Counted from the stretch's first letter, positions 27,444 to 39,090 are shown. The stretch is DNA of 64,000 nt from Cranoglanis bouderius (GCA_023630585.1 CM042548.1:19142027-19206026); one strand, 5' to 3'. Program-made: numbers and translations. Notes: a model not told the origin generated them from the sequence alone.

Positions 27444-28032
27444 CATTTCACTTAAAACTTGACTCAAACAAAACCATAGCATAAAAAAAATGGTTAAACT
27501 TACATGGCAAATATAATAATGTATAACTATAATAAAATCAATCCTAAAAAAATGGTATTGTATTGAATGAAATGGTGGTTATGTAGAAAACCGACTTTCA
27601 CTTTTCAATTTTAAATATAAACAAGGCAAATTTGATAAAGTAAATGAAACGGTTGCTTTTGACATTCAGTTAATTAGGATATGATTTATTAGTGAAAATT
27701 CCCTTACGAATAATACTGTTTGTATAATACTTGTCTGGTTATCTACAGTGAACCCAAGTCAGCACACACCAGTCAGACCTACCTGGATGTCAGTGAATAC
27801 ACTCAGGATGCTGGGAATAGTTACTACATAACAGTGGAAGCTCAGCCAAAAGGATCAGACCTTAACGTTTCATCTGACGGCATTAGCTTCAGCTACAACG
27901 AAGACTTAAATTCTGACATCACATGTAGGTTTCATCAAATGAAAGCCAATCAAACCATTGATTAACTCCTATACTGCCTCTTATAAACACACCATTCCAC
28001 AGTTCAACTAAAGCACAAATGAGGAGTTATCC

Positions 28033-28080
<48 letters not shown>

Positions 28081-28966
28081 GACCTACATGTAATATCAGT
28101 TACTGCTGTAGATAAGATTAGGCTTGTTTTTGCACTCATTGTTTTATTGTGTGTCGTTCTCTTAATGGCATCACATTACTTTTTAAGTTAAAGTTTAAGT
28201 TAGGTTTAACTGTTTATGTAGCCACATTGTGTTTTTGCCTCTAGTTTCCTGACTATATTTGTGTTTGGATGTTTTTATCTAGGTGTGGTGGACTTCCCTG
28301 TGTTGGAGATTTCCGTCTTTCCACACACAGTCGAACTCTCCTTTAAACATCCCTATTATGTCCATAAAGCTGAATCTCTCAATGCTGATTTTTTTTACAC
28401 CATTGTTTATAACCAGGTAAGATCACAATGTTTTTTCTTAAAACTATCTGACTCGGGTGTCAAACGCAACTTCACTTAGCCCGTGCGAGCATGCAAAAAC
28501 ATTAGTGGAACTGTAGCAGCTATGACCTTTAGCACTATCTAGAATTCACACCAGACCAGACCTGTAACGTAACGACTGTAGCATCCCACATGCAGCACTG
28601 TAAACAGTGGGAGGGCTCGCATCACACAAACGGGTTAAAACCACCGCCTATTTGTTGTGGTTGAAGTCGGACCTAAAATGTCTCAGAAACGTGTTGTCTT
28701 TTAGCCTTTAGTGTGATTCACTGAATGACTTCAAATTCCTAAATGTATCATCCAGTGTAGAGATCTGTGTATGTTAAAAAAAGGAAAAGTCCGTGGAGCT
28801 CGAAGGCAAGACAGATGGGAGACTTATATATTGTTAGCATATTTCTTAGCTTTTTTTTACTTCCATATTTGAAAGCCAGATATATAGAGTGTATATATAC
28901 AGCCTATATATGGGGTCTATACAGCCTATGAAGGGGGTTGTATTCATGACTTACATGTCGACCAGT

Positions 28967-29011
<45 letters not shown>

Positions 29012-32000
29012 AAGTAGTTTTCCAAATAGTCTGAAATATTACATTTAGTCAATTTTTTTACCATCTACGTGCATTTCTTTAGCATCTACCTCACTGTTTT
29101 TTTTTTTTTTGTTTGTTTTTTGTTTTTTTTTTCTTTTCAGTGCCCAGACTAGCTGACGTCCCCAGAGCTGACTAGTGAATGAATTAATCATGTAGTCAAC
29201 CCTTAACATATAGTTTAAAAAGACTTTATTCGGTATAGCAAATCTTATGTAGAGAAAAAAAACAAAAAACATGACGGGCCGTGTTATTCTACGTTATTCT
29301 AAATTATTCTAAATTCTTGGGTAGTGTGATGTGGCTCAGTGTGGATTATTACGTTTTGAAGTGTGTTATTCCGCTTATACCACAGCACTTTGACAACGAT
29401 TTTTTAACAGTAGCTTTTAATGTTGGAGAAAATCCGCAAGACAAGTGTTCACCAGCATCCCCCCCCGCCCACCCCCAATCAAACCATGCAGCTTGTTATT
29501 TTACCAAGAAAGGGAAAGCATATGCTCCTCTGTCCTGAAGACTTTCCCATGCTGTAAAACTTTACAAAGCACTGTGACCGTTACAAAGCGCTGACACATG
29601 AGACTCCTTCCATAAATGTTAAATAAACACCTGTTAACAAGAAACTTCACCATATTGGCTATTATCGTTCTTCTTTTATTAAACAACACTTTTAAAAATA
29701 TTTCTTTATTATTAGACTTAGGTTATGTGGAGCATGTTCTACAAACATAATGCTGTTATACAAAAATAATGCAGATCCAAAAGAAAAATAATTTGACACA
29801 TTTTTTAACAGGGTCTTTCCCCCTGAAAGACTTCGGCATGTGAATAAACAGATATTCAGAGTCCTATGCTGCCCTCTGTGGTGATTAGAATGATGAACAT
29901 GCCCTTTAAACATGATTATTTTTGAAGAGTGTATTTTTTTTTTTTTTCTTTAACCAAATGAGGACCATTTTAATGTCGGTTCTGCTTTTGTCTGTAGCTT
30001 TAAAATGTTTGTCTTTTTCTGAACATTAAAGCCATCATTTAGTATATTAACCCACAACCAGGTATTCATTTAGTTGTACTGGTTGCATCATTATTTGTAA
30101 AGGATCTTCTTTTTTTTTTTTTATCTAATTTTTTCCCCAACAGACGCAGAGCGACTATGTTTGTTATTTGGAAGATGACATGTGCACAGCAGACTTCCAC
30201 CTAATTGAAAGTCTTTATGGGAGTTGCATGAATGTACACATCAAAGGATCTGTTAATAGCATACCAACTGAAATTTTCACAAAGGTGTGCGGCGCTGGAG
30301 CTCCTGTTACCCCGCCGGGTAAGATCCATCGCTCTGAACTGATGGAATGAAACCCCACATGGACACATAAGGAATAAAACATGACCGGGCATGCTGTTAT
30401 AGGAAAATAATCAACAAGTGGATTTATTTTCTAATAACAGCATGGCCCAAAGTGTTTTATTCCTCTTATAAACTTTTTTTACTATAGAAATGATAAAGCA
30501 TTGGAACATGAGCATTTATATAAACTGGTTTGTTTACAGTAATTTTAAAGATCTTTGTCTTTCATTAGCCACTTATCTTGTTTTGTTTACAGATTGGACA
30601 ATGATTTTAACCATTTTGCTATGCTCTGGGTTTGGCCTTCTGTTCCTAATAATATTGGGAGTCATGATTTACAAGAAACTAACTCAGCCCGACTCTCCCA
30701 GCACAATATTCTCCAAACTAATGGTACGCTTTTAACTGTTTGTTCGACTTGGTTTAAACCTTCAGTTTAATGATGCAACTATTTGTGCATTGTCCATTTG
30801 TGTATTCTCAGTTGTGAGTAAACTGTAAAACTTATCTAGTTAGACATATGAAACTGTATTCAAATATAGTAATATGGTTTATTAATTTTCCTGTAATGCA
30901 CCAATTATCAAAGATGACTCTGAAACTACACCCGTGTGAAGAATGCATCAGGCACATTTATCTTTTGCAACAGAAAAGCGTTCATTCTATTGTCAAGTAG
31001 TTGTACGTTTGAATCCCGACAAAGCCACAGCCATCTATGGTCGAGAGTGAGTCAAGAGAGTAAAATTAGCCATACTCTTTGGGTAGGAGGGATGGCATAT
31101 GCTCTCTCCACTGTTAGTCACAGCAACACTAGACAATCACAGGTGTGTGTGTGAGCTCATGTATGCGGAAGAATGCACATAGTGCTTTCATCTGATAAGT
31201 AATGGTTGGCTGGCTTCACATGACTCACCCTCCCCAGTTGGTTGATGTATGATAGAGGGAGTTGGCTGGTGGGTGGGAATTGGTAGGTGACCAGATAGGG
31301 GAGAGAATGGGTGGAATAATAACGATTTGTATAATTGATATACACTCACCGTCAACTTTATTAGGAACACCTGCACATACATTAAGTTATCTAATGAAGT
31401 CAGCCAATCTTGTGGCAGCGGCACAATGGCTAATATCATGCAGATACAGGTCAAGAGCTTCAGTTAATGTTCACATCAAACATCAGAATGAAGAAAAAGT
31501 GTGATCTCTGTGACTTTGATTGTGGCATGGATGTTGGCACCAGATGGGCTGGTTTGAGTATTTCATAAACTGCTGATCTCCTGGAATTTTCACACACAAC
31601 AGTCTCTAGAGTTTACACAAATTGGTGCGAAAAACAAAAAACACTGTGTGAGCGACAGTTCTGTGGGTGGAAACACCTTGTTGATAAGAGACGTCAGAGG
31701 AAAACATTGGTTCAAGCTGCCAGGAGGGGTGTGGTAACTCATATAATCACAAACGTGGTGAACAGTAAAGCATCTCAGTATGTACAAAATATCAAACCTT
31801 GTATTGGATGGGCTACAACAGCAGAAGCCCACACCAGGTTCCACTCCTGTCAGCCAAGAATAGCAATCTGAGGCTACAATGGGCACAGGCTCACCAAAAC
31901 CAGTTGACAGTTGAAGATTAGAAAAAAATATCACTTGGTCTTTTTCCAGTCTTCAGCTGTTCAGTTTGGGTGAGTCTGTGCACATGAAAGCCTCAGATTG

Positions 32001-32975
32001 TTGTTCTTGGAACCTGGTGTGGGCTTCTGCTGTTGTAGTCCATCCACCTGTGTACCTTCTTGAAGCCTGCAGACCCTCTGCTCACAGCATGTTTTTTGTT
32101 TTTTGCACCATTCTCTGTAAACTCTAGAGACTGTTGTGTGTGAAAATCGCAGGAGATCAGCAATTTCTGAGATACTCAAACCAGCGCATCTGGTACAAAC
32201 ATCCATGCCACGGTTAAAGTCACAGATCACATTTTTCTTTATTTTGATCTATGATGTGAACATTAACTGAAGCTCTTGCCCTGTATGTGCATGGTATTAG
32301 GCATTGCACTGTTGCCACATGATTGGCTGATTAGATAACTGCATGAGTGTATATAGGTGTTCCTTAAAAAAAAAGTGGGCGGTGAGTATGTGTATATATA
32401 ACTTAGTAGTGCTTTAAATAGTATAGAAGTGTTTTAAGGACACCCTCTATAAGCTCAATTCTGAGAATTCTGGGTAAAACTGTTGTTTTCTTGATGATAC
32501 ACAATATTGGGCATCACAAACTCCTCCAACAATCAAACTACTGTATATTTCTATAGCAATGGGGGGAAAAAGAGGACTGCAGCAGTATTACAGGATGAAG
32601 AGAAAGTAATTTAATACCTTACTGTCTCTCCTACAGGGAATTGTGAACTCTGATCGTGTCGTTCATGAGCCCGAGCGGCCTGATCTGTCTGAGATAAAGT
32701 CTGTAGGTGAGACCCCTCTGCTGGAGACCACCGATCAGGATCTTTTAGACCACTCCAGCCCCACGCTTGATGAAAAGCCTCCTGGTTCCACTCACTTCCC
32801 CACTCACTTCAAAATCGATCTAATGTTATCCGAAGAGCAAGGCCATGAAGAGGTGACGGAGGACACAGATTCTGAAGGCTTTAACAGTGGTAACAGCTTC
32901 TCAGGCTATGACAGCCATAAGTTCCCTATTGATATGGGACAAGGAGATATTATAGAGGCCTACGGGCCACGTTAG
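16731..32975 (+). CDS. ifngr1: Interferon-gamma receptor 1-like (class II cytokine receptor, CRFB13/17 type)
   Basis: Coding exons by GT-AG sites and phase: 16731-16800, 26945-27077, 27749-27924, 28283-28416, 30144-30318, 30593-30723, 32637-32975; 1158 nt, 385 aa, all phases agreeing. A signal peptide covers about residues 1-23. Two fibronectin-III domains follow, opening VPAPTNVSV...LYWNY, very like the start of IFNGR1, with the second domain from about residue 127 and conserved-looking cysteine pairs. A single membrane segment spans about 233-253. The tail holds an acidic C-terminal block and GYDSHKFPIDM (Tyr364), in the place of the STAT1-docking YDKPH of mammalian IFNGR1. It should bind interferon-gamma at the cell surface and signal through JAK1/STAT1. 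The spacing of Tyr-Asp and His differs from mammals. An IFNGR2-type receptor is less likely because of the tail motif. Confidence 0.85.
16801..17825 (+). other. Start of ifngr1 intron 1
   Basis: Intron 1 runs from 16801 to 26944. Its first kilobase holds no recognisable repeat or exon. The frames at 17577-17786 and 17744-18118 are not coding; the latter is the translation of the minisatellite that follows. Confidence 0.6.
17826..18105. repeat. 30-bp minisatellite
   Basis: About nine nearly identical units, GATCAGTGATTGG-TCGTTGGGAACGACGAT. The unit length is a multiple of three, so an open frame (repeating DWSLGTTMIS) arises by itself. Each unit carries ATTGG, the inverted CCAAT core. A relative with diverged units is at 41225-41795. 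Confidence 0.97.
18110..18340 (+). repeat. SINE remnant
   Basis: GACCATGCTCTCTGGGTGGGAGGAGGGGCA and neighbouring text match the body of the tRNA-derived SINE family seen better preserved at 30975-31320. The tRNA head is degraded. Confidence 0.5.
19219..19782 (-). other. Coding-like orphan ORF inside ifngr1 intron 1
   Basis: A 187-codon minus-strand frame. Roughly the first 33 residues come from a hAT-type element. The remainder (about 19219-19683) has protein-like composition, for example YVLDDQ-like acidic and aromatic mixes such as GVYELDDQIRKENTVFVLVV and SFHMPSNGDSRVLG, and no low-complexity sequence. I do not recognise the family. It could be a fragment of a transposon gene, a retrocopy or chance. 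Confidence 0.3.
19685..19996. mobile_element. hAT-like MITE
   Basis: The ends are perfect inverted repeats, CAGTGTTTCCC and GGGAAACACTG, 312 bp apart. These are the ends of a common fish hAT group. I could not see a clean 8-bp target duplication. Confidence 0.6.
20274..20608. mobile_element. Mariner-like non-autonomous element
   Basis: Inverted ends CAGGGTGTCCCATACATAGG and TGGGACACCCTG, each next to TA, enclose 335 bp. Inside, on the minus strand, is a piece of the same transposase 5' region found at 14170-14290 (AGACAGTCTTTGACAAAAGAAG). Confidence 0.75.
20614..21650 (+). other. Intron sequence with a diverged internal duplication
   Basis: Bases 20935-21090 and 21170-21345 are loosely similar to each other (GAGGTAGGT-TAG, TTATTTACTTG/ACATGAA, ACGTGTTCTG). 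No exon or known repeat was recognised. Confidence 0.4.
21653..22124. mobile_element. Non-autonomous DNA element with CGATAT ends
   Basis: The ends ACTGGGTGATATGGACATAA and, reversed, GGGCTGTGCGATATGGTGAT are imperfect inverted repeats of a widespread fish repeat. No transposase frame. Confidence 0.5.
22290..22615 (+). repeat. tRNA-derived SINE copy
   Basis: GGATTCAAACCTGCGACC looks like a decayed B-box region. The body (GTGCTCTCTAGCG, CTTCACCCACCCGGTTG, GGCTGGTGAGTGGGAATTGG) matches the copy at 30975-31320. Confidence 0.55.
22616..24389 (+). other. Intron sequence, no feature recognised
   Basis: No exon seen. A short GTAG/GATG tetranucleotide run lies at about 24253-24309. The open frames on the minus strand at 23534-23786 and 24188-24379 have no support. 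Confidence 0.5.
24390..25810 (+). mobile_element. Tc1-like transposon with long terminal repeats, degenerate
   Basis: Inverted ends of about 200 bp: the left begins near TTATGGAATCACCACACTTAG and the right ends AAGTGTGGTGATTCCAGA. The plus strand encodes a decayed transposase. The N-terminal and central part lies at 24815-25141 (CDGTVKNWVNEMG, then VIFRDESR with the first catalytic Asp). The next part has DDKASCHRAK, with the second Asp, and SPDLNPIENLWW, with the final Glu. Stops and frame changes separate the pieces. Confidence 0.88.
26913..26944 (+). other. T22 homopolymer as polypyrimidine tract of ifngr1 exon 2
   Basis: Twenty-two consecutive T are followed by CTTTTCACAG and exon 2. Homopolymers of this length vary readily, so the splice signal of the first extracellular exon depends on an unstable tract. 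Confidence 0.85.
27411..27440. repeat. Poly(T) tract in ifngr1 intron 2
   Basis: About 30 T in a row. The rest of intron 2 (27078-27748) is AT-rich with a short CA/TA run and nothing else recognised. Confidence 0.9.
28034..28079. repeat. (TTA)n microsatellite in ifngr1 intron 3
   Basis: About 15 units of TTA. Confidence 0.97.
28971..29007. repeat. Poly(T) tract in ifngr1 intron 4
   Basis: About 37 T. Intron 4 (28417-30143) otherwise holds a dispersed repeat at its centre and no exon. Confidence 0.9.
29270..29690. repeat. Dispersed repeat, related to 40640-41200
   Basis: GTCCTGAAGACTTTCC, AACTTTACAAAGCACTGTGACC and CTCCTTCCATAAATGTTAAATAAA recur with changes at about 41030-41200. The opening (GGATTATTACGTTTTGAAGTGTGTTATT) recurs near 40770-40815. 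It appears to be a non-autonomous element. Confidence 0.65.
30365..30475. mobile_element. Palindromic MITE in ifngr1 intron 5
   Basis: Arms of about 45 bp (AGGAATAAAACATGACCGGG... and its imperfect reverse complement ending TGTTTTATTCCTC) surround a short loop, so the whole unit folds into a hairpin. A half-copy with the same text lies near 49145-49200. Confidence 0.7.
30975..31320 (+). repeat. tRNA-derived SINE copy
   Basis: GTTTGAATCCCGAC resembles an RNA polymerase III B box. It is followed by the fish SINE body (CAGCCATCTATGG, TACTCTTTGGGTAGGAGGGA, CCCTCCCCAGTTGG, GGCTGGTGGGTGGGAATTGG). This is the best preserved of three copies in the window. Confidence 0.65.
31343..32388. mobile_element. 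Fold-back Tc1-like element
   Basis: The left arm (31343 to about 31930) and the right arm (about 31945-32388) are inverted copies of the same transposon 5' half. Each has the terminal CACTCACCG, the untranslated leader and the helix-turn-helix part of transposase. The right arm reads CAGLSISEIADLLRF and TVSRVYREW on the minus strand; the left arm has the same text on the plus strand with stops. The catalytic half is absent. It lies in ifngr1 intron 6, the last intron. Confidence 0.88.
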
Positions 32976-34674
32976 CCTTAAAGTGCACCCTTGTTATTTG
33001 GTAAACAAACCTATTTCAAAAGATTCTGTACTTGCCGTTGCATTGAATTGCAAAGTTTACTAGACAAGTGTACTAGCGCATGATAATCTGCAACGCATTC
33101 ATATACAATATTGGACATTTACAGATATGCGAACCTTTACACATTGGCGTGCACCACTGCATGTTATCACTTAGAAATACACCAACAGAATCTTCTTCCC
33201 CCCCCCCCACAATAAAAGAGCAGATGAGCCAATTGAAATATAAACCTGGAATGAGTGACCTGTTTTGAACACATTAAATGTGTTAAAGCTCCTGGAAGCT
33301 CCGCCCCCTTTCCCTCCATCTCACATTAGTAATGCTTCAGGCAGTGACTTGATTTTCCTCGCTTGAACATTTCAGGTATATAGCAGACGTTCATTCAAGT
33401 GGGGAATTAGGAACTTGTTGAGACCATTCAGTTCCAGCTAGTGAGCTTGGCTTCACTGCTACCTTCATTTAGTTTCTTCGTTGTTCTAGCAAACGCTGTT
33501 ACACACAGTGCTGGAAAAAGGTTTTATAATTAAGGAAGGTTTTAAAATTGTATTGAATTGTAAATGGAGATATTTTTCATAGTCTGGACAGTACCTTCTG
33601 AGTGCTTTGTGCTGAAGAAGACTAAAATGAAGCATAGAGTGATTGAATTGATTCTGTTCAAATGCCATTGTTTTTTTTTTTTTGTTTGTTTTTTTTTTAA
33701 AATCCTTTTGGAAAGAAACAAATGTGGTAGACTGTTACTAGGACTAATTTGAGGTCTGAAACTTAAGTTTTAATGTTAAAATGCAATGATGTTTTTTTTT
33801 TTTTTTAAATATTCTGCATTTTAGTTTAGGGAAGAGTTTAGAGGGTTTTTTAAAAGATATTTTTAAAATGATTTCAATAATCGCTTTAAATAGATCGCTT
33901 TTAATTATCTTTAAATAAAGAGTTGTGTGAAAACAGAAAAAGAGCTGAGGTGTCTCGGCATGTGCCAAGTAAAGTACTGAGACAGATGCTGGCTATTTGA
34001 GGACTAACATTTTTTTTTTTTTATCTGATGCCTTGAATTATGAAGCTGGCATAGTCTTTTGGGCACTTTAAATAAGTTGAATTAGATGGACTGAGTTTGG
34101 TCAGTGTCATTCCACATTGTCCTAAGTTCTGTAAAAGATCTGAAGCCATATAAATACTTGTACAGGATTTTTCTAGCCTGTTTATCGATTGTTCTGCAGA
34201 CATGTGTTATTTGTTAGAGCACTTGATAAAAGATGTTTCTAGCTCGATATGACGGACTGGATGTTTTACTTGATTAACAATAGCACTAATCCATGCGCTT
34301 TGTTCCACTGAACAGTAGTATAAAAAAAAAATCAATCTAATAAGCATTAATTGTACAGCAGTAGCATGGAATGCTATCACTGTTATTGTATTATGAAATA
34401 ATACCACCTCTGCTTCATGTACTGTGAATTTGCCTCGTCATCTAAACTAAACCAGTGTTTACAGGTTTCTCTATACATTTCTGCAAACAGCACCTAATAT
34501 TCACTGCATGTTATAGAAATATTACAATGGAGACTGGTCAAGTAGGGTACACACAATTATTTCTTTGTGCTTTTTTTTTTTTCCTTTTGGCTATTTCTGC
34601 TGAGAAATGTTGCACTGTATATAAACATTATTTGTGTGTGTATGTATGTATATATGTGTGTGTGTATGTACGTA
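32976..34674 (+). other. Probable ifngr1 3' UTR and flank
   Basis: The first AATAAA after the stop is at 33211-33216, and others follow near 33914. The true cleavage site cannot be chosen from sequence. No coding frame beyond chance and no repeat except T-runs was recognised. Confidence 0.45.
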
Positions 34675-35187
34675 CAGTACTGTGCAAAAGTTTTAGGCAC
34701 CCTATTTTTTTAGTACCAACTTTGTTATAGATTTTTTTTTTTTAGAAATTAAAAAAGACTTCTACATTATCGAGTCAGTACAAAAAACATTTTAGATTCC
34801 CAAACATTTGTTTTCTAGCACAAAATTAAATGTTACAGAAAAATGTTTGTATGTCATTAAAGAAAGCAGGATATTACATAAGAGACACTTTTCAGACCAA
34901 AAAACACGATGAAGGCTGCTGGGTTTTGCTGCAAAAATAAGAAGCGAGTGCGAAAGTCAAAGTGTCCAGAAGAACTGTGTCTGGTTCTGCAAGATGCTCA
35001 ATAAAACTTACCAGCTAAGGAGACTACTATTTTTATTTTTTTTGTCACACCAAGTATTGACTTTTTCATTTACTGCTCTTTGCGGTATTTATTTTTTAAT
35101 GTAGAAACATTTAATTTCGTTATTTTGAAGGCATCTTTGCTCTACAGCATTTCTTTGCATGTGCCTAAAAATTTTGCACAGTACTGT
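34675..35187. mobile_element. Tc1-like deletion derivative
   Basis: Inverted ends CAGTACTGTGCAAAAGTTTTAGGCAC and GTGCCTAAAAATTTTGCACAGTACTG enclose about 510 bp without transposase. The same terminal repeat closes the element at 13021-13907. Confidence 0.85.
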
Positions 35188-35765
35188 GTGTGTGTATGTA
35201 TGTATATATGTGTATATATACACACGCCTACCTACCTATACCCTTTAAATATAGATACTCTTTTGGAGTGTTGTAAGTGTGCCCTAGTGTCTAGTATAAT
35301 TTACATAACTATTGATACAACTGTATGTCGTATGATATATTGATGTATAACATTTCCCATCTGTAAAAAAAAATAATAATAATAATAACTAAATAAAATT
35401 GTGTATGTGATTAGATAGAATTTGTTTTGTCTGTGTTAATTATTGAATTCATTCTTTTTTCTAAAATCCTTTTTGCATTGATTTCTGTTTTTGGTATAGG
35501 TAGCTTGTGGTATCTTTTCAATTCACTTACCTCTTGATTAACATTTTCACTAAATCACTTACCTTTAAAAAAAAAATTTCCCACCCTTCATAAAGTACTG
35601 AATCACATAAAATAATTTCTTATCTTTAAACAAAATAAAACTCCGACCATTCTTTTCAGTTGTTCTTAACTATTTGTTTTTGTGATACCGTTATTCTCAA
35701 TACAACTAGTGAAATACAGATTTATTGGTAGCGAATTCAGATTTTGAGGGCTTGTGACATGTTGT

Positions 35766-36945
<1,180 letters not shown>

Positions 36946-37088
36946 TCCGTTCACTGAAGATAAAATACAACACTCCTTTCAGTGAAGATATAAAATGACA
37001 GGTCGCCTTCTTTTACTGACTTTCAGTTACGTCGTGACAAACCGCTCAAAGTGGAGAATTATTCGAGGCTAAAAAAAAAAATCTTCAG

Positions 37089-37193
37089 GGCCACAGCCCC
37101 CGATGCCCAGGCCACAGCCCCCGATGCCCAGGCCACAGCCCCCGATGCCCAGGCCACAGCCCCCGATGCCCAGGCCACAGCCACCGATTCCCA
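37089..37193 (+). repeat. 21-bp minisatellite, five units
   Basis: Unit GGCCACAGCCCCCGATGCCCA, the fifth copy diverged. It is GC-rich in an AT-rich setting. A frame through it reads ATAPDAQ repeats; the frame has no other support. Confidence 0.96.
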
Positions 37194-37659
37194 GAATTTT
37201 GTCTTGTCAGATTCAGTGACCCTACTGTATCTATAAATATATCAATATCTGATCAATACGCTTCGTAAAATAGAATGGGGAGGAGCTGACACACCACATG
37301 AGTCACTTTATTAAACATTATAGTCAGTTATTATGAAATAAACAGTAACATATTTCGGTAGCTATGAATTTTGACTTGTCAAATCAGGTTACTTTCATCA
37401 CCTATCAAATTGGAGGTGTTTTCTCCAGCTTTATGCAGAACTACCTGCGAATTACAACTACTAACAGAACCCAGAGATTTTTTTTTTTTTACATACTGAT
37501 ATTAATACACAAATCTTGATCGTAATTTTTTTTTTTTTTTTTTTTTTAACTTTACAGGCATTATTTAAAAAAAAAAAATAAATAAAGATACTTTCGCCTC
37601 CAGAAGGAAAGCGTTTACCATGCAGCAGAAAAATCGTACCGCACTGTGCGACGCGGTCT

Positions 37660-37905
37660 CAGATGGCATGGAGTACGCATGCGTGAAAATGGTACGCATG
37701 CGCGTTGCAAACCGGGACGAGGAAAACTCAAGGTAGGCGTTACGCTGTCTGCCCGTTTTCCGACAAGTCCCGCCTCCTTTTGCTAGGATTGGTTACTGGT
37801 TCATTCGCAAACGGCTCACCGATTGGACGTCTGAGCAGCTTGTTGCTTAGACCGGAAACAGTAGATGCGTCAATGGCGTCGCCATCTTGGGGAGAGTGAA
37901 ATTCA
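37660..37905. promoter_or_regulatory. TATA-less housekeeping-type promoter, gene unknown
   Basis: Within 250 bp lie two NRF1-like sites (GTACGCATGCGTG at 37673, GTACGCATGCGCG at 37692), a GC box (CCCGCCTCC near 37769), two inverted CCAAT boxes (37888 is not one of them; they are ATTGG at 37788-37792 and 37822-37826), an ETS-like CCGGAAAC at 37852 and a YY1-type AAGATGGCG on the minus strand at 37879-37887. CG dinucleotides are frequent, unlike the flanks. It could serve either strand. Confidence 0.55.
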
Positions 37906-37961
37906 TTGAGTTTAATTGAATGTAGAGTAGCAAAAAGATTTTCTCCAGAAATTCTGGCACA

Positions 37962-38009
37962 ATGAGCAACATTTGGATGGAAAAGAAGAAGAAGAATGAC
38001 TTTTCAAAG
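37962..38009 (+). CDS. Possible short first coding exon downstream of the orphan promoter
   Basis: ATG opens a 16-codon frame, MSNIWMEKKKKNDFSK, that ends exactly at a good donor (AAAG|GTGAGG). The nearest acceptor with a pyrimidine tract is TTTGGCAG at 38176. Joining there gives stop after two more codons, followed by AATAAA at 38218-38223. That would be an 18-residue product or a noncoding transcript. I do not recognise the peptide. It might also be the first exon of a longer transcript that splices further right. Confidence 0.3.
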
Positions 38010-38264
38010 GTGAGGGTTCTTACACCATATGTGTTTTTATTTAAGTGGGATACTTTAACAATGTTGTACATGACATTAAAGCAGGACTACAGTATAATAG
38101 TGTTTAGAAATGTTTAGTCTTTAATTTGACCCCAGTTCTTTAGTTTATGTTGTTGTTGTTTTTTTCTATTTGGCAGCACACATGACAGCATGTGTGAAGA
38201 TTAGTTTGTAGTCTTGTAATAAAGTAAGTACCACTGACTTAGTTTGTCTAATGCTTCGAATACA

Positions 38265-38960
38265 GACAGGTGAAGAAAAGAAAAACCAGCAGCTTCAACG
38301 CACCTTGGCACCAATTTTACACGTTTCTGGAACTGTACTGGAGGAATGAACACCATTCTTCCAAAAGATATTCACTCAACTGGTGTTTCGATGGTGGCGT
38401 CAAAGAGCGCTGTATAACACATCACTCCAAAATCTCCCATAGGCATTCATTGGGTTGAAAGGTCCCTGGTCCTCTATTTTCAGCTCACCTTATCGGGTTT
38501 TCACTGGTGCTTATGTCTGAGGACTGGGATGGCCACATCAAAAGCTTGGTTCTGTGGCCACTGAACCATTTTTTTGTGTGGATTTGGTTATGTTTTATAT
38601 CACTGTTCTGGTGGAAGATCCAACCATGACCTAGTTGTAACTGGGATGAGGTAACCAGATTTTTATTTAAAATCTTCAGAGTCCATGTATCCTAACAAGC
38701 TTCTCAGGGGATTAGGGATGAGGTTCTTTCCTGTATAAACATCCGTCATTTTACTCCAAACAGTCAGTGAATGTTTGTTGTCAAAAAGCTCCATTTTTGT
38801 CTCATCTGACCACAAACCCAGTTTCAGACATAGTTTCAATAGCATCTACTGAACTCCAGACACACACATCATTTGTGCTTAGAAAGAAAAGGCTTACTTC
38901 TGGCACACCTGTGGGGGTGGTGTCTAATTGTGGATTTGGAAACTTTCATGAACACAAAAT
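38265..38960 (-). mobile_element. Tc1-like transposon remnant
   Basis: Minus-strand fragment LCLKLGLWSDETKMELF (38663-38845) is the first catalytic-Asp region of a Tc1 transposase. Surrounding text (CATTCATTGGGTTGAAAGGTCC, CATCAAAAGCTTGGT) is the usual reverse strand of such genes. No intact ends. Confidence 0.7.
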
Positions 38961-39062
38961 GCTGCCATCTTGGAGAACCTTGAAGAACTTATTTGCCTCC
39001 TCATTGCGTGGGATTGCAAAATATACTTGTGTTCTCACCCATATCTTTTTCATATTTCATAA

Positions 39063-39066
<4 letters not shown>

Positions 39067-39090
<24 letters not shown>
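39067..39090. repeat. Poly(T) tract
   Basis: About 24 T. Confidence 0.9.

Noticed and set aside
16731..32975. Reading the receptor as IFNGR2/CRFB6 or an IL-10/IL-22-type receptor
   Set aside because: The VPAPTNV...YWNY opening and the tail Tyr-Asp motif fit IFNGR1 better; IFNGR2 lacks such a tail motif.
37051..37236. ORF with ATAPDAQ repeats
   Set aside because: Product of the 21-bp minisatellite; ends immediately after it.
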